64,000 nt of DNA from contig JABAQZ010000014.1 in NCBI GenBank assembly GCA_019187405.1, forward strand, positions 1 to 64,000. Direction: 5' to 3'. The stretch's first letter is position 1, and each line of letters starts with the position of its first letter. Made by a program: the position numbers and the translations under genes. Source of the stretch: Ignavibacteria bacterium. Lineage in GTDB: Bacteria; Bacteroidota; Ignavibacteria; Tepidaquicellales; Tepidaquicellaceae. The notes beneath the pieces were generated by a model. It ran no database searches. It worked only from the letters and a program-made list of their open reading frames with translations, and was not told the origin of the DNA. Positions 1-7,568 of the stretch are shown here, piece by piece.

Positions 1-66
1 TGACTGAATAAAGTTATATTGTGCATGGCTAGTGTATTTTGGTTATTGGTTAAACAAAAATACTTA

Positions 67-102
67 CTATGGATGTTTTCTTCCATAGACTAGCCTTTTT
101 TT
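67..102 (+). terminator. Possible intrinsic terminator with nested stem
   Basis: A 7-bp perfect stem (CTATGGA at 67-73, TCCATAG at 82-88) is followed by ACTAGCC and a run of seven T. The ACTAGCC at 89-95 can also pair with GGCTAGT at 27-33, giving a larger nested structure. It may end a gene lying left of the window. The extra outer pairing could also mean an attenuator, which cannot be judged without the upstream gene. Confidence 0.42.
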
Positions 103-219
103 ATTTCAACGTTTTGGACGGATGTGTAAATGACTTTAAATGACTATTTGATAAAATTTGTAATTAACCAGAACTTAGATCTTAATTCTAACCTATCAAA
201 ACCTCTCAAACCTTTAACA

Positions 220-270
220 GTGGCGTCAGGACTTCCGTCCTGACGCAAATACTTTTTCAAACTCAAAATC
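220..270 (-). repeat. REP-like palindrome with 51-bp direct repeat, copy 1
   Basis: Positions 223-246 form a perfect 10-bp stem (GCGTCAGGAC / GTCCTGACGC) around a 4-base loop that reads GGAA on the minus strand, a GNRA-type loop. The palindrome and about 25 bp of flank recur at 610-661. On the minus strand this copy holds the last codons and stop codon of the transposase remnant, so the REP palindrome sits across the 3' end of the gene thought to mobilise it. Confidence 0.85.
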
Positions 271-729
271 CCATTTGGTATTGACCTCAATTATACTATG
301 GTCTCCAAACATATAATTCCTTGCGCTTGAGTATTTCCAATCTTCCGGATTTAATACCAGTCCGGCTTTTACCGGATTGTAATGAACATAATTTACCTTT
401 GTCCTTAATACTCTATCGGTAATAATTACGACATCGTCAAATCTGTCCATCCAGAACTTAAAAGTCTGATTTTTATAACCAAGTGCATTTTGTCTAAGCT
501 GTTCAACAATTTCATTATAGCCATCCGCTTCCAGTAACTTTCTAATTTGGTTGAAGTAAATTTTTTAAAATCTCTCATGAAATCTGAAATGCTTTTTCCT
601 ATTTAATACAGTGGCGTAAGGACTTCCGTCCTGACGCAAATACTTTTTCAAACTCAAAATCATTACTGTTGTCGTTACGAAATAAACATGACCTTCCTTA
701 TCAAACAAACTTCTGTTTCTTAATCCCAT
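226..729 (-). pseudogene. REP-associated (Y1/IS200-like) transposase, broken
   Basis: Reading on the minus strand, an ATG at 729-727 behind a good Shine-Dalgarno (AGGAG at 742-738) starts MGLRNRSLFDKEG, the usual N-terminus of Bacteroidota/Ignavibacteria REP-associated tyrosine transposases. After about 23 codons the frame runs into a second copy of the gene's own 3' tail with its REP palindrome (610-661) and stops near 565. Homology resumes (GKSISDFMRDFKKFTSTK), shifts by one base, then continues in a frame that is open from about 450 to 226 (NYVHYNPVKAGLV, EDWKYSSARNY). The central segment that should carry the HUH metal-binding motif is gone. The protein cannot be functional. The family call is firm. 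That the tail replaced the middle of the gene is inferred from the repeat. Confidence 0.85.
610..661 (-). repeat. REP-like palindrome with 51-bp direct repeat, copy 2
   Basis: This is a near-identical copy of the unit at 220-270. The palindrome at 614-637 has one mismatch in its left arm (GCGTAAGGAC). It lies inside the transposase pseudogene where the catalytic centre should be encoded, so it probably marks the event that broke the gene. Confidence 0.85.
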
Positions 730-746
730 CGTATCATCTCCTTTAT

Positions 747-1140
747 TAAATTATCTGTGCAAGATAAGAATAGTTAAACTTCTATAAAATGTATTGCGTC
801 AGGACGAAAGTCCTGACGCAACGGTCTAAAGCTGAATGGAAACAAATATACCTATCCCTTAAGACCTCGTTACATTTCCGGTGAATAACATATCCTTTAA
901 CTCTTAATTTAGAAAGCGAACGATAGCATACAGTAACAGTGACCGGTCATAAAAACTTTATCCTCTCGTCCCCAATCTCCCCGCCGGATGGTGAGGCAAG
1001 CCTGTCACTCCTACAGCGGGTAAACCTTTGGCGGGAGATATCAGCAAATGAAAACTGTGCCTTACTTTAACAAAAAATCCCATTTAAGAAAAATCTAAAT
1101 ATTTCTCTAAAATTTTCGGTTTTGTATACAAAATATTAAA
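747..1140. other. Non-coding stretch with imperfect inverted repeats
   Basis: I see no credible gene here. Besides the REP palindrome at 795-820, an imperfect inverted repeat pairs ATCTCCCCGCC at 975-985 with GGCGGGAGAT at 1030-1039 around a 'gaggcaag' segment. A similar 'ccccgcc ... gaggcaagc' arrangement recurs at 3068-3097, which suggests a second small repeat family. Confidence 0.5.
795..820. repeat. REP-like palindrome, GAAA loop
   Basis: An 11-bp perfect stem (TGCGTCAGGAC / GTCCTGACGCA) closes a GAAA loop. It is the same family as the palindromes in and around the transposase pseudogene and is followed by 'acggtctaaa', which also follows the copy ending at 3198. Confidence 0.85.
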
Positions 1141-1171
1141 TTGTTACTTAAGATGTTTTAAATTAATTTTG
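1141..1171 (+). promoter_or_regulatory. Candidate Bacteroidota-type housekeeping promoter
   Basis: TTG at 1141-1143 and TAATTTTG at 1164-1171 are 20 bases apart, fitting the TTTG / TAnnTTTG pattern known for Bacteroidota sigma-70 promoters. It lies about 95 bases upstream of the SBBP-repeat gene. The region is AT-rich, so a chance match is possible. Confidence 0.3.
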
Positions 1172-1265
1172 TATAAACCCCAAAGGAAGATAAGATAATA
1201 CTCATACTCTCCCGGCAAATTATCTTAATCTCTTAAAAAATAAAGTATTTCTTAAATAATTTTTT

Positions 1266-2906
1266 ATGAATTACTTCAGGCAAATATCAATTCTTTTAAT
1301 CTTAATTCTAAATCATTTTTTTCAAATTACTGAAAGTATTGCTCAGCCACAACCTGAGTGGGTGCAGAGGTTTAATAGCCCTGAAAACTATGATGATAAT
1401 GTAACTGATATGGCAATAGATAAATCAGGGAATGTTTATCTGACAGGATATATCAATATAAGTTCGATAAATAAAGATTATGTAACAATAAAGTATAATT
1501 CATCAGGCATTGAACAGTGGGTAAGATACTATGACGGACCTGATCACAGAGAAGATAAATCCGGCGCTATTGCTGTTGATGAAGAGGGGAATGTTATTGT
1601 GACCGGGTATAGTTATTCATATTCTGAATATGATGACATTGTAACGATTAAATATAATACAACAGGCGATTCCATTTGGATAAGAAAATTTATTGGTGTA
1701 GGACATGTGAGTGATAGACCAAAAGCAATGAGTTTAGATAATTATGGAAATATCTTTATCACTGCTTCAGGAGTTACATGTGAATTATGTCCACCGGACA
1801 TTTTAACAATTAAATATAATATGAGTGGTAATATTATTTGGTATAGATATTACAACGGACCTACAAATGAATATGAAGATGTTCATGGTATTTATGTTAA
1901 TACGGATAACATTTATCTTGCCGGAAGAAGTGTAATAAATAATGTTCAGCACGGAATTATTTTGAAGTATGATTCAAATGGTGATTTCAATTGGGTATCT
2001 TCAGAAAATTCGGTATCTATATTTTATAGCGTAGGAGTGGACGATTCAGATTTTGTATATGCTTGCGGAAATACAGGAACCAATAATAATACGGACATAT
2101 CTATTACGAAATTTGATTCAGGAGGAACTCTAAAGTGGCATCGAACATACAACAGGTCTGATACAATTCCAAATCAAAATGATTACTTCAGAGCTTTCGC
2201 TTTGGATCATAACGGAAATTCTTATATTACCGGAGTCAACACAGATAATGTTCATAGATGGGATATAGCAACTCTTAAATATAACAGGTTCGGAGATACT
2301 ATCTGGACACGGATTTACGACGGATTGGGGACAAGCAATGATGAATCGAGATCAATTTTCTACGATAAATTCGGAAATGTATATGTTGCGGGAAGCAGTG
2401 ACGGCGGATTATTTACCAAATATGTTACATTAAAATACAGTTCAAACGGTAATTTAAGCTGGTCTGCTTTTTACAATAACAATAGTCCTTTCACTTCTCA
2501 TACAGCTTCAAAAGTATTATGTGATACATCCGGGAATGTGTATGTTACAGGACTTAGTATAGGAACTGCCGGATTAGACATTGCAACAATTAAGTATTCT
2601 TATCTACTCGGTTTTTCAAATAATTCATTGCTTACAGAACCTGACTACAAGCTGTATCAGAATTATCCTAATCCATTTAATTCAACAACAATGATTAATT
2701 ATTATATCCCCGTCACATCAGAGATTGTAATAAATATTTATGATGCTGCAGGGAAAATAGTTCAGATTCTGGTTGATGAATTACAGAATTCAGGATTATA
2801 TTCAATAAAATTTGATGGTTCGGAATTGTCGAGTGGGGTTTATTTTTATAGTTTATTAATAAACAATGTCACTATGGATACAAAAAAACTTATTTTAATA
2901 AAATAA
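1266..2906 (+). CDS. Secreted SBBP-repeat beta-propeller protein, T9SS-sorted
   Basis: The 546-residue protein begins with a Sec signal peptide (hydrophobic residues about 8-25, ending SIAQ). Roughly eight repeats follow, each with a strand like 'TIKYNSSG' and a 'GNVYVTG' element, the signature of SBBP (seven-bladed beta-propeller) repeats. The last 80 residues are a T9SS type A sorting domain: YQNYPNPFNSTT, a central INIYDAAGKI strand and the terminal SGVYFYSLL ... KKLILIK. It is therefore predicted to cross the outer membrane through type IX secretion and stay at the surface or be released. There is no catalytic motif, and its ligand is unknown. It stands alone, with repeat-rich non-coding DNA on both sides. 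Confidence 0.85.
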   Translation: MNYFRQISILLILILNHFFQITESIAQPQPEWVQRFNSPENYDDNVTDMAIDKSGNVYLTGYINISSINKDYVTIKYNSSGIEQWVRYYDGPDHREDKSGAIAVDEEGNVIVTGYSYSYSEYDDIVTIKYNTTGDSIWIRKFIGVGHVSDRPKAMSLDNYGNIFITASGVTCELCPPDILTIKYNMSGNIIWYRYYNGPTNEYEDVHGIYVNTDNIYLAGRSVINNVQHGIILKYDSNGDFNWVSSENSVSIFYSVGVDDSDFVYACGNTGTNNNTDISITKFDSGGTLKWHRTYNRSDTIPNQNDYFRAFALDHNGNSYITGVNTDNVHRWDIATLKYNRFGDTIWTRIYDGLGTSNDESRSIFYDKFGNVYVAGSSDGGLFTKYVTLKYSSNGNLSWSAFYNNNSPFTSHTASKVLCDTSGNVYVTGLSIGTAGLDIATIKYSYLLGFSNNSLLTEPDYKLYQNYPNPFNSTTMINYYIPVTSEIVINIYDAAGKIVQILVDELQNSGLYSIKFDGSELSSGVYFYSLLINNVTMDTKKLILIK

Positions 2907-2950
2907 TGAAAAATGTCAGAGGAAATTGATTTTTTTTATTCTGTATTATT

Positions 2951-3166
2951 ATTTAATTCTAAATCAACTTTCTAAAGCTGGGGCTTTGGAAAGAGAAGGC
3001 TTAAAATGTATTGCGTCAGGACGAAAGTCCTGATGCCATAGTCTAAGACCCAATTCTCCTTACCAAGCCCCCCGCCAAAAAACAGGCGAGGCAAGCAGCT
3101 TGGTAAGGAAATTTAATTCTAAATCAACTTTCTAAAGCTGGGGCTTTGGAAAGAGAAGGCTTAAAA
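2951..3166. repeat. Two 56-bp direct repeats 160 bp apart
   Basis: The segment 2951-3006 (from 'atttaattct' to 'gaaggcttaaaa') recurs at 3111-3166 with no difference seen. Each copy holds an imperfect palindrome (CTTTCTAAAGC / GCTTTGGAAAG) and is followed by a REP-like GNRA palindrome. A separate inverted repeat, CCTTACCAAGC near 3059 with GCTTGGTAAGG near 3098, lies between them. The unit looks like a composite of small palindromic repeats that has been tandemly duplicated. No gene is present between 2907 and 3309. Confidence 0.75.
3012..3037. repeat. REP-like palindrome, GAAA loop
   Basis: The stem TGCGTCAGGAC / GTCCTGATGC around GAAA has one mismatch relative to the copy at 795-820. 'gtctaa' follows, as in the other copies. 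Confidence 0.8.
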
Positions 3167-3175
3167 AATATATAA

Positions 3176-3198
3176 CGTCAGGACGAAAGTCCTGATGC
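3176..3198. repeat. REP-like palindrome, GAAA loop, decayed outer stem
   Basis: CGTCAGGAC / GTCCTGATG around GAAA; the outer stem bases are degraded compared with the copy at 795-820. It is followed by 'caacggtctaaaa'. With the copies at 223, 614, 795 and 3012 this makes five members within 3 kb. Confidence 0.75.
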
Positions 3199-3309
3199 AA
3201 CGGTCTAAAACGGACATGATAATATCCTTACAATAATAATCAGTTGTAAAGTTTTTAAATTGTTACACAGAATTTAAATAAGTAATTTATTCAAATTCAA
3301 AATTAATTA

Positions 3310-4671
3310 ATGAAAGAAAAAATACGAATTGCATCCGGGCAGGGATTCTGGGGTGACCTTGTGGATGCGCCATACAAACAAGCCACCGGCGGACCAGTTG
3401 ATTATATCATGATGGATTATCTTGCCGAAGTTACTATGTCTATTCTGCAGAAGCAAAAGCTTAAAGATCCGAATCTCGGATATGCGCGTGACATTCCACC
3501 TCTTATGAACAGACTTCTTCCCGTAATAAAAGAAAAAAATATTAAAGTAATCACAAATGGCGGCGGCGTTAATCCTTTTGCATGCAAAGATGCCATATTT
3601 GAAGCTGCTAAAAAACTCGGAATAAAAGAACTGAAGATTGGAGTTGTTTACGGAGATAACATACTCGATAAAATTGAAGACCTGATCATAAACGGAATTG
3701 AGCTTAACAACATGGAAACCGGTGAATCCGTCAAAACAATTCTTTCCAAAATCCTAAGCGCAAATGTTTATCTCGGCGCAGCTCCGGTTGTCGAATGCCT
3801 TAAACAAGGTGCTGACATAGTTATCACAGGAAGAGTTACAGATACGGGACTTACGCTTGCACCGATGATTTATGAATTCGGCTGGGACATGAGCAACTGG
3901 GATCTGATGGCTGCGGGAACCGTCGTCGGGCACATTCTCGAATGCGGCGGGCAGGCAAGCGGCGGAAATTTTCTCGGTGACTGGAAGAGCATCCCGGATC
4001 TTGCGAGAATCGGATTTCCTATAGCTGAAGCTTATCCTGACGGTACGGTCGTAATTACAAAACATGAAAATACGGGCGGAAGAGTTTCGGTTGAAACCGT
4101 TAGCGAACAGCTTGTTTATGAAATCGGGAATCCGAAAGATTACATCACACCTGACTGCATTGCGGATTTTACTTCGATTCATCTTGAAGACATTGGCGAG
4201 AATAAAGTTAAAGTTATCGGAGTGAAAGGATTGCCTGCGACTGAATTTTATAAGGTATCAATGTCATATTCGGACGGATACAGTGCATTCGGATCTCTTA
4301 CTTATTCATGGCCTGAAGCTTTGGATAAAGCCAAAGCGGCTGATGAAATTCTCCGGACCAGGTTAAATGATCTTGGTTTGAAATTTGATGAAATCAAGAC
4401 GGAGTTTCAGGGATACAATGCCTGCCACGGACCGTTGGCGAAAAACATTGAAGACTTAAACGAGGTTGTTTTAAGAATTGGAGTAAGATCCCATGACAGG
4501 AAGTCAGTCGAGAGATTCGGAATGGAGATTGCGCCTCTTATACTTACGGGACCTCCCGGCGTAACGGGATTTGCCGGCGGCAGACCGAAACCGTCGGATG
4601 TGGTTGCATACTGGCCTGCGTTGATTCCGAAGAGTGCGGTGAAGGCGGAGTCATTAGTTGAGGAATTATAA
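3310..4671 (+). CDS. AtuA-like protein (DUF1446 family)
   Basis: The 453-residue protein matches the acyclic terpene utilisation AtuA / DUF1446 family over its length. The N-terminal RIASGQGFWGD and MMDYLAEVTMSIL, the NGGGVNPFACKDA stretch, VYLGAAPVVECL, and DIVITGRVTDTGLTLAPM are typical. The family is often found with acyl-CoA carboxylases and is thought to act on carboxylated CoA thioesters, but the reaction is not settled. There is no signal peptide, so it is cytosolic. No carboxylase gene is adjacent, so the pathway cannot be read from context. The start at 3310 is the first ATG and aligns with the family N-terminus. Confidence 0.85.
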   Translation: MKEKIRIASGQGFWGDLVDAPYKQATGGPVDYIMMDYLAEVTMSILQKQKLKDPNLGYARDIPPLMNRLLPVIKEKNIKVITNGGGVNPFACKDAIFEAAKKLGIKELKIGVVYGDNILDKIEDLIINGIELNNMETGESVKTILSKILSANVYLGAAPVVECLKQGADIVITGRVTDTGLTLAPMIYEFGWDMSNWDLMAAGTVVGHILECGGQASGGNFLGDWKSIPDLARIGFPIAEAYPDGTVVITKHENTGGRVSVETVSEQLVYEIGNPKDYITPDCIADFTSIHLEDIGENKVKVIGVKGLPATEFYKVSMSYSDGYSAFGSLTYSWPEALDKAKAADEILRTRLNDLGLKFDEIKTEFQGYNACHGPLAKNIEDLNEVVLRIGVRSHDRKSVERFGMEIAPLILTGPPGVTGFAGGRPKPSDVVAYWPALIPKSAVKAESLVEEL

Positions 4672-4748
4672 ATTGCAAATCAGAAATTACAAGAATGAAT
4701 TTATAAATTTAACATTTTTAATCAGAGTCTAATTAATTATTTTTGATT

Positions 4749-4958
4749 ATGGAAAATGAAATTGTTTTCGTTACAGAGGAATCTTCTGACGGAGGATGGA
4801 CTGCAAAAGCTCTGGGTCATTCAATTTTTACTGAAGCAGACACGGAAATTGAATTAAAGAATAACATCAAAGAAGCTGTGCAATGTCACTTTGATGAAAA
4901 GGATGTTCCTACAATTATTCGCCTTCATTTTGTAAAAGACGAATACATAAAAGTATGA
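4749..4958 (+). CDS. HicB-like antitoxin
   Basis: This short protein (69 residues from the ATG at 4749) has the HicB-type ferredoxin-like fold pattern: an N-terminal strand, an EESSDGGWTAKALGHSIFTEADT segment and a helix of the form ELKNNIKEAVQCHF. HicB proteins bind and neutralise HicA. It lacks the C-terminal DNA-binding domain found in longer HicB proteins, so any autoregulation would need another route. It overlaps the downstream hicA-like gene by 4 bases (ATGA), the coupling usual for HicBA pairs. An upstream in-frame TTG at 4743 is possible but less likely. Confidence 0.75.
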   Translation: MENEIVFVTEESSDGGWTAKALGHSIFTEADTEIELKNNIKEAVQCHFDEKDVPTIIRLHFVKDEYIKV

Positions 4959-5199
4959 AACTGCTGCGGGATGTTTCTGCAAGTGAACTAATAAAAATAG
5001 TGAATAACCTGGGTTATAAAGTTACCCGTCAAAAAGGAAGCAATATCAGGTTGACTTGCTCCAAGCCAAATGTTAAACATCATATAACTATCCCAAATCA
5101 TGAACCTATTAAGACAGGTACTTTAAGCAGCATATCAGAGATTTATCAGATCAGTTAAAAATATCAAAAGATGAAATACTATCAAAATATTTTTCTTAA
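4955..5199 (+). pseudogene. HicA-like toxin, catalytic His lost and 3' end frameshifted
   Basis: The reading frame from 4955 (67 residues, stop at 5158) is HicA/YcfA-like: MKLLRDVSASELIKIVNNLGY, VTRQKGS, HHITIPNHEPIKTGTLSSI. In HicA the GSH motif supplies the catalytic histidine; here codon 30 is AAT, giving GSN. The normal C-terminal helix is missing from this frame but is readable one frame over from 5137 to 5199 (RDLSDQLKISKDEILSKYFS, then stop), which is what a HicA tail should look like. One base appears deleted around 5131-5137. Both changes point to an inactivated toxin left beside an intact antitoxin. Confidence 0.75.
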
Positions 5200-5229
5200 T
5201 AACAATTTTGAATTTAATATATATCAATT

Positions 5230-5661
5230 ATGAAATACTTTTTACTGCTAATTGCTTTAATACTCATCTCCGGATGCGGGACGAAAGGTTCTGAGAGTTA
5301 CGAAGCAGGCGTCAAGCTTTTTCAGGAGAAGAAGTACAATGAATGCATTCCCGAGTTTGAAAAAACCATATCGGAGAATCAGGAATTCGGCGAAGCATAC
5401 ATGTTCATGGGACGGGCGTATAATTCAATGCAGAAATATGACCAGTCAATTGATGCTTATCAAAAAGCTCTGGGTATTTTCAAGCAGGGAAAATTCAATG
5501 CCGGCGTAAAAAATCTCAGCGATGACAAAAAGATAAAACAGATCGAGGAAGTTTGGCTTCCATATTCACAGATACAGCAGAAGATTCAGAAAGGAATTCC
5601 GCTGACTGATATCGAGATTCAGAAGCAGGAAGAAATAATCAAGAAGCTCGATCCTCAATAG
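5230..5661 (+). CDS. TPR-repeat lipoprotein
   Basis: The 143-residue protein has a lipoprotein signal (MKYFLLLIALILISGC, cysteine at residue 16). Two tetratricopeptide repeats follow (SYEAGVKLFQEKKYNECIPEFEKTI and EAYMFMGRAYNSMQKYDQSIDAYQKAL), then a charged C-terminal helix. The charged residues after Cys (GTKGS) leave open which membrane it ends up in. TPRs mediate protein-protein contacts; the partner is unknown. It lies 28 bases upstream of the threonine dehydrogenase gene, with no evident functional link. Confidence 0.75.
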   Translation: MKYFLLLIALILISGCGTKGSESYEAGVKLFQEKKYNECIPEFEKTISENQEFGEAYMFMGRAYNSMQKYDQSIDAYQKALGIFKQGKFNAGVKNLSDDKKIKQIEEVWLPYSQIQQKIQKGIPLTDIEIQKQEEIIKKLDPQ

Positions 5662-5689
5662 TCATTAAAATAATTTTATCGATTCGTAT

Positions 5690-6640
5690 ATGGAAAAAAT
5701 TCTTGTAATTGGTTCAGCCGGGCAAATTGGATCTGAACTTACACTTGCACTGAGAAATGTTTACGGTGAAGGTAATGTATATGCAACTGATATCAGAGAT
5801 GCTCCTAAGGACATTAAAAAAACAGGTCCTTTTCAGCTGCTCGATGTGATGGATGACAAGAGACTGATACATTTTGTTATTCGATATAAAATAACACAGA
5901 TATATCTTCTTGCTGCGGTCTTGTCGGGTAATGCTGAAAGACTTCCTCTGCAGGCATGGGACATTAACATGCGGAGTTTGTTAAACATACTTGACTTAGC
6001 GAGAGAAGTAGGAATAAAAAAAATATTCTGGCCGAGTTCGATAGCTGTGTTCGGGCTTACCACTCCAAAGATAAACACGCCGCAGCTTACTTACACCGAG
6101 CCGAATACAGTTTACGGAATCAGCAAACTTGCCGGAGAAAGATGGTGCGAATATTATCATAATAAATTTAACCTTGACATCAGAAGCATCCGCTATCCGG
6201 GACTGATCAGCTACAAAACCGAAGCGGGAGGAGGAACGACTGATTATGCAGTAGAGATTTTTTATGATGCAGTAAGAAACGGGAAATACGAATGTTTTCT
6301 TAAACCCGATGCCACGCTGCCAATGATGTTTATGCCTGATGCCATCAGGGGAACAATCGAGCTTATGGAAACAGATGCATTAAAGCTGACTGTTCATTCA
6401 AGTTACAATCTCAGCGGCATAAGCTTCAATCCAAAAGAGCTATCGGATGAAATAAAAAAAATCAAACCGGGTTTTGAAATCACATATAAGCCGGATTTCA
6501 GACAAAAGATAGCCGAATCATGGCCTCAGAGCATTGATGACAGCAGCGCAAGAAACGACTGGGGATGGAAGCATGAATATGATCTTAAAAAAATGACAAA
6601 GATAATGTTGAAAGAAGTAACGGTGAAACAAAGAACATGA
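5690..6640 (+). CDS. SDR-type L-threonine 3-dehydrogenase
   Basis: The 316-residue NAD-dependent epimerase/dehydratase-fold protein has the Rossmann GSAGQIGSEL motif at residues 8-17 and the catalytic YGISK (YxxxK). The segment IRYPGLISYKTEAGGGTTDYAVEIFYDAV and the PMMFMPDAIRGTIELM stretch are diagnostic of the short-chain (UDP-galactose-epimerase-like) threonine dehydrogenase. It oxidises threonine to 2-amino-3-oxobutyrate, which the ligase Kbl then cleaves to glycine and acetyl-CoA. No kbl gene is adjacent. The protein is cytosolic and the start at 5690 directly precedes the Rossmann strand. Confidence 0.88.
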   Translation: MEKILVIGSAGQIGSELTLALRNVYGEGNVYATDIRDAPKDIKKTGPFQLLDVMDDKRLIHFVIRYKITQIYLLAAVLSGNAERLPLQAWDINMRSLLNILDLAREVGIKKIFWPSSIAVFGLTTPKINTPQLTYTEPNTVYGISKLAGERWCEYYHNKFNLDIRSIRYPGLISYKTEAGGGTTDYAVEIFYDAVRNGKYECFLKPDATLPMMFMPDAIRGTIELMETDALKLTVHSSYNLSGISFNPKELSDEIKKIKPGFEITYKPDFRQKIAESWPQSIDDSSARNDWGWKHEYDLKKMTKIMLKEVTVKQRT

Positions 6641-6665
6641 ACATTGAATTTTCTTAAGCATCTGA

Positions 6666-7562
6666 ATGATTAAAAATCTGCTTAGCTCCATACCACAGCA
6701 TAAGAAAGGATTAATTTTCATCAGCTTTTCAGCGTTGATGTGGAGTTCCGGCGGTCTGTTCATAAAAGTTTTAACTCTTGATGCATTTCAAATTTCGTTT
6801 TACAGATCGCTCATTGCCGCAATAACTATTCTTATTATTTCAAAATTCAGAAAAACCGGTCTGAAGTTCGAGTTTGATTTCATTTCAATAGCATGCAGCA
6901 TATTTTATTCATTGATACTAATATTTTTTGTAGTTGCTACAAAACTGACAACTGCGGCAAATGCAATTTTTCTGGAGTTCACTGCGCCGATTTACCTGCT
7001 TCTTCTCGAACCCATTTTTCTCAAAACGAAATTCGAAAAAAACAATCTGATTGCGCTTATAATCTGTTTTGCCGGAATGTCATTGTTTTTTTTTGGCAAA
7101 CTTGATTTAACAGATATTAAAGGTAATCTGTTTGCCATAGGTTCAGGGATAAGCTTTGCATTGTTTTCACTTTTTCTTAAATGGAAAAAACAGATTCATA
7201 AATCGGAAAGCACGATAATATACATTGTGACCGGAAATTTACTTGTATGCATATTCTGCTTGCCGTTTATTTATGATAAACTCTTTGTCAATTCAATGCA
7301 AATGTCGATACTTTTATTCATGGGAATATTTCAGATTGGCATCAGTTACATAATTTTCAATGAAGGAATAAAATACATTTCCGCTACTGAATCCATGATC
7401 ATTGCCATGCTCGAAGCAGTGCTGAATCCTATCTGGGTATTTCTTGGTGTTGGTGAAGTTCCAACCGCTTATTCCATGGCGGGATCAGTGATTATAATCA
7501 TCGCGATAATTTGGAGAAATTTTTTCATAAAGCCTGTTGAGAAAATAAGAATTGCAGATTAA
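6666..7562 (+). CDS. EamA/DMT-family transporter
   Basis: The 298-residue polytopic membrane protein has about ten hydrophobic helices arranged as two EamA repeats. The motif LMWSSGGLFIKVLTLDAFQISFYRSLIAA marks the first repeat; GNLFAIGSGISFALFSLFLKW and ESMIIAMLEAVLNPIWVFLGVGE mark the second. The family includes exporters of amino acids, metabolites and drugs, and substrate cannot be read from sequence. It starts 25 bases after the threonine dehydrogenase gene and may be co-transcribed, which fits but does not prove an amino-acid role. It converges on the PEGA gene. Confidence 0.85.
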   Translation: MIKNLLSSIPQHKKGLIFISFSALMWSSGGLFIKVLTLDAFQISFYRSLIAAITILIISKFRKTGLKFEFDFISIACSIFYSLILIFFVVATKLTTAANAIFLEFTAPIYLLLLEPIFLKTKFEKNNLIALIICFAGMSLFFFGKLDLTDIKGNLFAIGSGISFALFSLFLKWKKQIHKSESTIIYIVTGNLLVCIFCLPFIYDKLFVNSMQMSILLFMGIFQIGISYIIFNEGIKYISATESMIIAMLEAVLNPIWVFLGVGEVPTAYSMAGSVIIIIAIIWRNFFIKPVEKIRIAD

Positions 7563-7568
7563 CTTTTC

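Noticed and set aside
2951-3166. Direct repeats as CRISPR or attachment sites
   Set aside because: The interval holds further palindromes and no phage or integrase gene; composite small repeats explain it better.
3754-4182. 142-codon minus-strand frame opposite the AtuA-like gene
   Set aside because: It lies fully inside a well-matched conserved gene, has no recognisable domain and no upstream signals.
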